From assembly GCA_934376945.1 (NCBI GenBank), contig CAKRPI010000036.1:1-20032 (forward strand): a stretch of 20,032 nucleotides of DNA, read 5' to 3'. Below, in pieces: positions 7,964 through 14,367 of the stretch (position 1 is the first letter of the stretch; the number at the start of each line of letters is the position of its first letter). This DNA is from an uncultured Lachnospiraceae bacterium. GTDB taxonomy: Bacteria > Bacillota > Clostridia > Lachnospirales > Lachnospiraceae. The notes beneath the pieces are model-generated. The model made no database searches. It was not told the DNA's origin and saw only the letters and a program-made list of their open reading frames with translations. Position numbers and translations under genes: made by a program.

Positions 7964-8941
7964 TTATAAAACCAGGATCAGCACCGCCTTCACTGCTCCA
8001 AATACGATCAATGCCAAAGCCGCTGCCATATACATCAACTGATTGATCTTCGCGATATCAGAAACCTCAATTGGTCGGATATCATCTCCGATCAATGGCT
8101 TTTTATGCAGCTCGCCAAAGTACCACGCATCCCCTGCAAGCTGTACATGAAGCGCTCCGGCAGCTGCAGATTCTGTCTGTGCCGAATTTGGGCTGGCATG
8201 TTTGTAACGGTCTCTTCGAAAAATCTTCCATGCCATTTTTCCGTCACAGCCGCAAAGCGGTGCGGAAAGAATCAGGAACAGTGCTGCAAGTCTTGCCGGG
8301 ATAAAATTTGCCACATCATCAAGATGCGCCGGAAACCAGCCAAAATTCATATATTTTTCATTTTTATAGCCGAGCATGGAATCCATTGTATTGATACTCT
8401 TGTAAAAAAAACCGCCCGCACCGCCGGCAAGGATCAGAAACAGCAGCGGTGCCGCCACACCATCCGCATAGTTTTCCGCCACGGTTTCGACAGCTGCCTT
8501 GATCACACCCGTCTTTGTCAGGTTCTGCGTATCCCTTCCCACAATTCTTCCAACAGCCTTTCGTCCGGCCTCGAGTCCCTGGGTTTCGAGTGCATGTCCG
8601 ACATTCATGCTCTCCTTTTTGAGTGTTTTTGCAGCCAGTACAAAGTAGCAAAGCACCGCTTCCACAAGAACACCAATCCAAAACTGCGCAGTATACGCCA
8701 CATATAAAATTGCCGCCGGAACTGCGGTTGAAATTCCGACCACCAGTATTGCGCAGACCGTTCCAGCTGTACGCTCTCCTGCTTTTGTCTTTGGAAACAG
8801 CTGTCTCGTTCCTTTTTCCAGAACCGCGATCAGCTTTCCGATCAGACAGATCGGATGCCATGCACTCTGCGGATCGCCAAGCAGCAGATCCAGCACTGCT
8901 CCGATCACTACGGCAAGTAAAGATCCCATCGCGTAACTCAT
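7964..8941 (-). CDS. cbiB: Adenosylcobinamide-phosphate synthase CbiB
   Basis: CbiB is the integral membrane enzyme that joins the aminopropanol (phosphate) arm to adenosylcobyric acid. The 325-residue protein has several hydrophobic segments, including residues 3-21, about 62-100, and the C-terminal stretch LMYMAAALALIVFGAVKAVL. The signature DLLLGDP with following HP (18-30) marks the N terminus, and the conserved block VAENYADGVAAPLLFLILAG sits mid-protein, followed by INTMDSMLGYKNEKY. DRYKHASPNSAQTESAAAGALHVQLAG is also typical of the family. The start overlaps the stop of the sirC-type gene as ATGA. Spatially it belongs with cobD, whose product it uses. Confidence 0.96.
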   Translation of the reverse strand: MSYAMGSLLAVVIGAVLDLLLGDPQSAWHPICLIGKLIAVLEKGTRQLFPKTKAGERTAGTVCAILVVGISTAVPAAILYVAYTAQFWIGVLVEAVLCYFVLAAKTLKKESMNVGHALETQGLEAGRKAVGRIVGRDTQNLTKTGVIKAAVETVAENYADGVAAPLLFLILAGGAGGFFYKSINTMDSMLGYKNEKYMNFGWFPAHLDDVANFIPARLAALFLILSAPLCGCDGKMAWKIFRRDRYKHASPNSAQTESAAAGALHVQLAGDAWYFGELHKKPLIGDDIRPIEVSDIAKINQLMYMAAALALIVFGAVKAVLILVL

Positions 8942-9384
8942 TTTCTCAAATATTCCTCCAGTTCTATTCTTGTCCGCTTTACCAGACCATGATCTGTTCC
9001 GGACGCGGTCAGCCCGATCACCAGTTCATCCTTTGTCACGATCGAAGGAAAATAAAAATCACAGAGTTCCTTCTCGCTGCAGCTATTTGCCGGGATATGT
9101 TTCGCCTTCGCCGCCAGCACGATCTCTCGGTTCAGCTCCCTGTCATCTGTTGCTGCCAGTACCAGATCTGCCGCTTCAAGCAGCTCCGGAGCATAACATG
9201 CTTCCACGAATCGCACAGGGTATTCTTCGGACAGCTCCCGGATTTCCGGCTGTATCCTGGGGGCACAGACCGTAATACTGCCTGCAAAGCCACATAAGGT
9301 ACGGATTCGCCGCGCAGCGATCGTTCCGGCTCCCACCACCAGAATATTTTTTTTGCTCAAATCTACAAATAGTGGAAAATACAT
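8938..9384 (-). CDS. sirC: Precorrin-2 dehydrogenase (SirC / CysG N-domain type)
   Basis: The enzyme oxidises precorrin-2 to sirohydrochlorin with NAD+, feeding CbiK. The 148-residue protein has the family start YFPLFVDLSKKNILVVG, the dinucleotide loop VGAGTIAARR (17-26), LAATDDRELN (76-85) and LCDFYFPSIV (107-116). It stops soon after ASGTDHGLVKRTRIELEEYL, so it is at the short end of the family and lacks the C-terminal helical domain of longer CysG/Met8p/SirC proteins. At the position where CysG has the catalytic aspartate (NVVD), this protein reads NSCS. Some dedicated dehydrogenases also vary here, so activity is likely but untested. GGGAGAGGATT precedes the ATG at 9384. Iron chelation cannot be assigned to this domain alone. 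Confidence 0.9.
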   Translation of the reverse strand: MYFPLFVDLSKKNILVVGAGTIAARRIRTLCGFAGSITVCAPRIQPEIRELSEEYPVRFVEACYAPELLEAADLVLAATDDRELNREIVLAAKAKHIPANSCSEKELCDFYFPSIVTKDELVIGLTASGTDHGLVKRTRIELEEYLRK

Positions 9385-9451
9385 AATCCTCTCCCTGTTC
9401 CGATCCGTCTTCCCTGCAGTCTTGGCAGATCGGATAAAACGGTTACTTTCA

Positions 9452-10174
9452 TTACTTCGTGATACGCGCCTCTCTTTGCGCCATGAACTCCGTCAGATCC
9501 GCGATCTCCAAAAGAGCACGATAATCCTTCACCGGAATTGCTTCCGGGCATTTTTCGCCTTGTTCCCCATAGATCATTGCATGCATTCCTGCCGCAAGCG
9601 CTCCTTTTGCATCGCCCAGCGGATGATCTCCGACAAAAAGGCATTCCTCAGGTATCCCACCGCTCTTTTGGATACAAAGATCAAAAAAACGCCGGTCCGG
9701 CTTCTCTGCGCCGGCCTCCTCACTCGTCACAATCCAGTCCGGATAAGCCGAAAGCCCAAGGCGTTCCAGCTTGCGATACTGAATATAAGCAGTCATATTT
9801 GTCCCGATACCGATCCGGATGCCGTTTTCCTTCAGCTTCTGCATCCATCTGCGAATTCCGGGATAGGGAACCGCACCTGTCAGAAATGCATCCCAATACA
9901 CATGATACATCTGCAGCGCATGTGGATACAGCGGCTTTTGCAGCTCCTCCAGCATCAGCTGAAAACGGATCAGCCGGTTGTGGACTGCCGCTGTCCGGCT
10001 GCCGATCTGTTCCTCTTCTCTGCGGTATGCCCTTCCATAAAGCTGCCGGAACTGCTCTGCATCCGTCTGAAAACGTCTCCGGCAGTACTGCTCCAGCGCC
10101 TTCATTCCGATTTCATGGCAGCTGTTATAATCATACAGCGTACCGTCCACATCAAAGATTACTGTCGTTATCAT
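9452..10174 (-). CDS. HAD-superfamily phosphatase of unknown substrate
   Basis: The protein is a cytoplasmic HAD hydrolase of 240 residues. Motif I is FDVDGTLYD (Asp8 nucleophile, Asp10), motif II IGTNMT, motif III the lysine of EKPDRRFF, and motif IV FVGDHPLGDAKG; all catalytic residues are present. A helical cap (C1 type) lies between motifs I and II. I place the start at the ATG at 10174, not the in-frame GTG at 10216, because the ATG overlaps the upstream CobU-like stop as ATGA and has GGAGAGG just upstream. That coupling suggests a role with the CobU-like protein, perhaps on a phosphorylated corrinoid, ribazole or aminopropanol intermediate, but the sequence does not reveal the substrate. 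It is not homologous to the CobC phosphatase domain elsewhere in the operon. Confidence 0.85.
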   Translation of the reverse strand: MITTVIFDVDGTLYDYNSCHEIGMKALEQYCRRRFQTDAEQFRQLYGRAYRREEEQIGSRTAAVHNRLIRFQLMLEELQKPLYPHALQMYHVYWDAFLTGAVPYPGIRRWMQKLKENGIRIGIGTNMTAYIQYRKLERLGLSAYPDWIVTSEEAGAEKPDRRFFDLCIQKSGGIPEECLFVGDHPLGDAKGALAAGMHAMIYGEQGEKCPEAIPVKDYRALLEIADLTEFMAQREARITK

Positions 10175-10599
10175 GTCCTCTCCTTTGCGCCTTTTATGAC
10201 CATTCCGATTCCGCACGACACACGCACCACTTCCTCTGACTGTTTTGCAAGAGCGGTACAGATCCGTCCCGTCATTTCTCTGTATTCCCGGTCAAAGCGG
10301 TCAATGGGAACAACTCCATAGCCAAGTTCGTTTGTCACGATCACTATTTCCGGATTTTTTTCATACAGCCACGCAGCAAAGGCCTCTGCAGCACCGTCTG
10401 CCTTTGTCATCCATGTACTTTCTTTTTCCGGTTTTTGTATCATTCTCCGAATCAGTTCATGGAAATGGCAGACACCTTTACACGTTTCAAGTGCTTCTCT
10501 TTCACACACCGCGCCGTCCACCCAGCCATTGAAAAGCTGATAACGATCCTTTGCATATGCCAGCTTTCCCTGAAATGTACCGCCAATCACCATTTTCAT
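10171..10599 (-). CDS. Short divergent CobU-family protein (cobinamide kinase/guanylyltransferase-like)
   Basis: The 142-residue protein resembles CobU. Its N terminus, MVIGGTFQGKLAYAKD, fits the CobU P-loop region, but the position after GK is Leu rather than Ser/Thr (GGTFQGKL, 6-13), and the region between P-loop and Walker B-like strand is short. The C-terminal half, VIVTNELGYGVVPIDRFDREY followed by REMTGRICTALAKQSEEVVRVSCGIGMVIKG, is close to the classical CobU signature, closer than the full-length CobU downstream of hemL. Histidines at 45 and 47 (VCHFHELIRR) may correspond to the guanylylated histidine. AGGAGGAG 9 nt upstream supports the ATG at 10599. It may be a partner or a specialised transferase rather than a full bifunctional enzyme; the fold is well supported, the reaction is not. 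Confidence 0.8.
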   Translation of the reverse strand: MKMVIGGTFQGKLAYAKDRYQLFNGWVDGAVCEREALETCKGVCHFHELIRRMIQKPEKESTWMTKADGAAEAFAAWLYEKNPEIVIVTNELGYGVVPIDRFDREYREMTGRICTALAKQSEEVVRVSCGIGMVIKGAKERT

Positions 10600-10672
10600 T
10601 TCGTCTGTCTCCTCCTGCTTTCCGGCAGAATTTCATTTTTCCTGCCCTGCATATTCTGCCAGAGCTTCAGCT

Positions 10673-11446
10673 CTACAGCTTCATTTGTACCAGCTGCACA
10701 GCAACCATACAGGCCGGCATGATCAGCTCGCACACAGAGAGAAACCAGCCTGCCAGATCTCCATTAATTCCTCCAAAATTCTTCATGGCCATCCGATAGT
10801 AATAGACAAAGGTGAGCAATGCTCCTGCCATGCCTGCAATTCCATACCACGGATCAATCCAGATCATTCCTGCAAATGCAAGGACGAGGTAGCAGATAAG
10901 TGTAAGCTGGATCCGCTTTGTTTCCGCTTTTTTGGAAAAATCCGCAACGGTTCCCTCTTTTTTCATCTTCGGAAATGTCACCACCGCAAAACCGCTTAAG
11001 GATCTGGATACCACAAAACAGAATGCATATACCGGAAGCATCACCGCATCAATACTATGTATCACACCGTATAGCAGAAAAAAGTAGACAACACACGTAA
11101 TAATTGCAAATGCGCCCGCATGAGAATCCTTCAAAATCTCGATGCGCCGCTCCATTGGTCTCCATGAGCTGAGTGCATCAGCCGTATCCAGCATGCCATC
11201 CAGATGAATGCCTCCCGTTACGAAAACCGGGATCATCATCAAAATGATTGCTGCCAGTGCCGGATCCATCTCAAGCCAGGATGCAAGCAAATGCCATCCA
11301 AAACATAATGCTCCGATCACCACACCGATCCACGGGAAGAAGCACATCACGTATTTCATATTTTCTTCCGTCCAGTCACAGCGCACCATCGGAATTCTTG
11401 AATACATGGAAAACGCAATCCCGAAGCTGTTTGCCAGTCGTTTCAT
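10673..11446 (-). CDS. cobS: Adenosylcobinamide-GDP ribazoletransferase CobS
   Basis: CobS is the membrane enzyme that joins adenosylcobinamide-GDP and alpha-ribazole (phosphate) to give adenosylcobalamin (phosphate). The 257-residue protein begins with FGIAFSMYSRIPM, then a membrane segment with FFPWIGVVIGALCFG, and carries the acidic signature GGIHLDGMLDTADALSS (78-94) and ILKDSHAGAFAI (104-115). Further hydrophobic helices follow to the C terminus. I choose the ATG at 11446 because AGGAGG lies 7 nt upstream (11454-11459); the longer reading from a GTG at 11464 would place that site inside the coding region. It lies 54 bp after cobU, with which it works directly. Confidence 0.95.
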   Translation of the reverse strand: MKRLANSFGIAFSMYSRIPMVRCDWTEENMKYVMCFFPWIGVVIGALCFGWHLLASWLEMDPALAAIILMMIPVFVTGGIHLDGMLDTADALSSWRPMERRIEILKDSHAGAFAIITCVVYFFLLYGVIHSIDAVMLPVYAFCFVVSRSLSGFAVVTFPKMKKEGTVADFSKKAETKRIQLTLICYLVLAFAGMIWIDPWYGIAGMAGALLTFVYYYRMAMKNFGGINGDLAGWFLSVCELIMPACMVAVQLVQMKL

Positions 11447-11453
11447 TTTGTAT

Positions 11454-11459
11454 CCTCCT
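11454..11459 (-). promoter_or_regulatory. Ribosome binding site that decides the cobS start
   Basis: AGGAGG is followed by ATACAAA and the ATG at 11446. It falls inside the alternative GTG-started reading, which argues that the shorter cobS is real. Confidence 0.85.
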
Positions 11460-11500
11460 GCCACGGGGTATGGACAACCTTTTTGTCTATTCCCCTGATT

Positions 11501-12034
11501 TTATCTCAGTCGAGAAGACTCCCTTTTCAATTCCACCGGAATTCCGTACACGACCTCCGTCACATATTCCGCATGTGCGGCCAGCTGTTGGTTCACTTCG
11601 CCCAGATACTTCAAATACTGCTGCGTAGAAGCATCATACGTAATTCCATCAGAAAAAACTTCGTTTGTTACGACAACCAATGTATCCGCCTGGGCTTTCA
11701 GGTTTAAAATCCCGCGCACCACTGCTCCAACTGTGTCCACTCCGGCTCCGGACGGATCATACATTTCATTCGCTGTCAGATTAGATACGCATTCCAGAAG
11801 CACCACGCTTCCAGGAGGGATGGTCACTGCCTCCAGATTCGTATAACGCTCCAGTGTCTCAAATTGTTTCTCCTTCCGCATTTCCCGGTGACGTATTACG
11901 CGCATCCGCCCTTCTTCACCGTACGGCATCATCGTTGCCACGTAAATCCGATGTTTTTTTCCTGCGTTCATCACCTGCTGCTCGGCATAAGCTGATTTGC
12001 CGCTACCGCTGCCGCCGGTGATCAGATGCATCAT
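11501..12034 (-). CDS. cobU: Adenosylcobinamide kinase / adenosylcobinamide-phosphate guanylyltransferase CobU
   Basis: CobU phosphorylates adenosylcobinamide and then transfers GMP to give adenosylcobinamide-GDP, the CobS substrate. The 177-residue protein has an intact P-loop GGSGSGKS (7-14), then VATMMPYGEEGRMRVIRHREMR, where His49 corresponds to the histidine that carries GMP. LLECVSNLTANEMY (79-92) and VVTNEVFSDG (121-130) follow. The usual GxGIVP segment after VTNEV is replaced by FSDGITYDASTQQY, so the C-terminal part differs from the enterobacterial enzyme. The length is normal. The start overlaps the hemL stop as ATGA. A second ATG is the next codon and cannot be excluded. A shorter CobU relative lies two genes downstream. 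Confidence 0.93.
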   Translation of the reverse strand: MMHLITGGSGSGKSAYAEQQVMNAGKKHRIYVATMMPYGEEGRMRVIRHREMRKEKQFETLERYTNLEAVTIPPGSVVLLECVSNLTANEMYDPSGAGVDTVGAVVRGILNLKAQADTLVVVTNEVFSDGITYDASTQQYLKYLGEVNQQLAAHAEYVTEVVYGIPVELKRESSRLR

Positions 12035-13317
12035 GCCAGAGCAGCGAAATACTCCCCGGCTGCCTCCGTCATCCGCTGCAGTTCTTCTTCCGTATGCGCT
12101 GCCGAAAGGAACATTGCCTCAAACTGTGACGGCGCAATATAATATCCTTTTTCAAATATATAACGGAACCATGCCGCAAACGCTTCCGTATCAGAGGTCT
12201 TCGCAGACGCATAATCCACAACCGGATTTTTTGTAAAATACAGGCATCCAAGTGATCCGATATGATTGATATGGTAACCCTGAGGTGCCTTCGCTGCTGC
12301 TGCGTCAAGTGCGGTATAAAAACGGTCAGCTTTTTCATTCAGCTGCTTATAAATTTCCGGATGCTCCTTCAGAATGCGAAGCTGAGTCAGACCGGCCTGC
12401 ATTGCAACCGGATTACCGCTTAAGGTACCTGCCTGATAAACAGGACCTGCCGGAGCCACCATTGACATAATCTCTTTTTTTCCGCCGTATGCACCGACCG
12501 GCATACCGGCTCCGATGATTTTTCCGTAAGTCACAAGATCCGCATCCACACCGAAGTATCCCTGTGCGCCCTCATATCCCAGACGGAAGCCTGTAATTAC
12601 CTCGTCAAAAATCAACAGCGCCCCATACTTCGTACACAGCCTGCGCAGTCCTTCCAGGAATCCTTCTGCCGGAGGAACCACCCCCATATTTGCGGCAACC
12701 GGCTCTACGATAACAGCCGCAATTTCCTGTGGGAACTGCTCAAATAATGTCTTTACGGAATCTAAATCATTGTATACTGCCGAAAGTGTATCCCGTGTGC
12801 ATCCGGCCGGTACGCCTGCACTGTCCGGCACGCCCGCCGTCATCACACCGGAGCCGGCCTGTACCAGCAGCGCATCGGAATGTCCATGGTAACAACCCAT
12901 AAACTTTACTATTTTATCTCTTCCAGTAAAACCACGCGCCGTACGGATTGCGCTCATGACTGCTTCTGTTCCGGAATTGACCATACGTACCATCCCGATA
13001 TTACGCACGGTAGAACAGATCAGCTCTGCGATTTCCACCTCTGCCTCCGTAGCCGCACCGTAGCTCAGTCCTTTTTCACATGCACGGATCACCGCCTCAC
13101 GGATTGCCGGATGATTATGTCCGAGGATCATTGGTCCCCAGGAGCCAACGAGATCCAGATATCGTTTTCCATCTGCATCTGTCATATAACCGCCGTCCGC
13201 CGAAGCAATGAAACGCGGATTTTCGCCGACCGAACCAAACGCACGCACCGGGCTGTTGACACCTCCCGGAATCACCTCACATGCTCTTTTAAATAATTCT
13301 TCTGATCTGCTCATCAT
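12031..13317 (-). CDS. hemL: Glutamate-1-semialdehyde 2,1-aminomutase HemL
   Basis: HemL converts glutamate-1-semialdehyde, made by HemA, into 5-aminolevulinate using PLP/PMP. The 428-residue protein shows FKRACEVIPGGVNSPVRAF (9-27), VNSGTEAVMSAIRTARG (113-129), GCYHGHSDALLVQAGSG (141-157), IFDEVITGFR (236-245) and the PLP lysine 266 in LVTYGKIIGAGMPVGAYGG. Length and motifs are standard. The ATG at 13317 overlaps the hemB stop as ATGA and has AAGGAAGG upstream; the next codon is also ATG, so the protein may begin one residue later. Its stop likewise overlaps cobU. Confidence 0.97.
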   Translation of the reverse strand: MMSRSEELFKRACEVIPGGVNSPVRAFGSVGENPRFIASADGGYMTDADGKRYLDLVGSWGPMILGHNHPAIREAVIRACEKGLSYGAATEAEVEIAELICSTVRNIGMVRMVNSGTEAVMSAIRTARGFTGRDKIVKFMGCYHGHSDALLVQAGSGVMTAGVPDSAGVPAGCTRDTLSAVYNDLDSVKTLFEQFPQEIAAVIVEPVAANMGVVPPAEGFLEGLRRLCTKYGALLIFDEVITGFRLGYEGAQGYFGVDADLVTYGKIIGAGMPVGAYGGKKEIMSMVAPAGPVYQAGTLSGNPVAMQAGLTQLRILKEHPEIYKQLNEKADRFYTALDAAAAKAPQGYHINHIGSLGCLYFTKNPVVDYASAKTSDTEAFAAWFRYIFEKGYYIAPSQFEAMFLSAAHTEEELQRMTEAAGEYFAALA

Positions 13318-14300
13318 CCAATCCTTCCTTCTTTGATAAATTTCGCGATTTCCGGCGCAAAATAGGTCAGATACAGATCTACTCCGGCACGGTATGCACA
13401 GGCTGCTGTCTCACAGATAACCTTTTCCTCTTCAATATAGCCAAGCGCAGCTCCTGCCTTGACCATCGCATATTCACCGCTTACGCTGTAGGCTGCCACC
13501 GGAAGATGGATTGCTTCCTTTACACGCGTAACAATATCAAGATAAGACATCGCCGGTTTAACCATAATAATATCCGCGCCCTCTTCTACATCAAGAAGCG
13601 CCTCCTTAATTCCCTCACGGCTGTTATGGTAATCCATCTGATAACCTTTCCGATCTCCAAACGACGGAGCAGAGCCTGCCGCATCACGGAACGGACCGTA
13701 AAAAGCAGATGCATACTTCACAGCATACGACATAATCGGAGCCGTTTCATATCCATTTGCATCCAGCATTGTCCTGATCGCACGCACCCGTCCGTCCATC
13801 ATATCAGACGGAGCCACCATATCCGCGCCTGCCTGAATATGAGAAAGTGCCGTTTTGGAAAGGAGCTCCAGGCTTTTATCATTATCTACCTCACAGCCGC
13901 AGAGCATTCCACAGTGACCGTGTGACGTATACTCGCACATGCAGACATCTGTAATTACATACAGCTGATCTGCATATTCCCTCTTTATTGCGCGCAAAGC
14001 ATTCTGAATGACACCATCCTCTGCCCATGCACTGCTTCCGACCTCATCCTTATGATCCGGAATGCCAAAGAGCATGACAGATGTCACTCCTGCATCCAAA
14101 AGCTTATCCAGCTGCTCAGAAACACGATCTACCGTATAACGGTACTGTCCAGGCATTGTCGGGATCTCTTCTTTTTGATTTGTTCCTTCTTTTACAAACA
14201 TCGGATAAATCAGGGAAGATTCGTCGATCCGCGTCTCACGCACCATTTTGCGAAGCAGTTCTCCCTTTCTCAGTCGTCTTGGTCTGATATTCATATCCAT
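13314..14300 (-). CDS. hemB: Porphobilinogen synthase HemB
   Basis: HemB condenses two 5-aminolevulinate molecules into porphobilinogen. The 328-residue protein has RPRRLRKGELLRKMVRET near the start, the Schiff-base lysines in SYAVKYASAFYGPFRDA (Lys195) and IIMVKPAMSYLD (Lys248), and a cysteine-rich metal site, DVCMCEYTSHGHCG, with Cys120, Cys122 and Cys130; this is the zinc-dependent form. Two more cysteines follow closely (GMLCGCEVDN, 134 and 136). AGAGG lies 9 nt before the ATG at 14300; an in-frame ATG two codons later is possible but spaced worse. The gene follows the hemC-cobA-hemD fusion by 67 bp and overlaps hemL by 4 bp. Confidence 0.97.
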   Translation of the reverse strand: MDMNIRPRRLRKGELLRKMVRETRIDESSLIYPMFVKEGTNQKEEIPTMPGQYRYTVDRVSEQLDKLLDAGVTSVMLFGIPDHKDEVGSSAWAEDGVIQNALRAIKREYADQLYVITDVCMCEYTSHGHCGMLCGCEVDNDKSLELLSKTALSHIQAGADMVAPSDMMDGRVRAIRTMLDANGYETAPIMSYAVKYASAFYGPFRDAAGSAPSFGDRKGYQMDYHNSREGIKEALLDVEEGADIIMVKPAMSYLDIVTRVKEAIHLPVAAYSVSGEYAMVKAGAALGYIEEEKVICETAACAYRAGVDLYLTYFAPEIAKFIKEGRIG

Positions 14301-14367
14301 GATTTATAACCTCTTTTCTGTATTTTATGATTCCAGGATCAAAAGCCTGAAAACGCGATGTGTTTGC

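Noticed and set aside
9353..10321. Plus-strand open frame of 322 codons antisense to the HAD and CobU-like genes
   Set aside because: The translation is rich in Arg, Ser, His, Leu and Cys with no recognisable domain, lacks a plausible ribosome site, and lies opposite genes with clear family motifs. It is a product of codon bias on the other strand.
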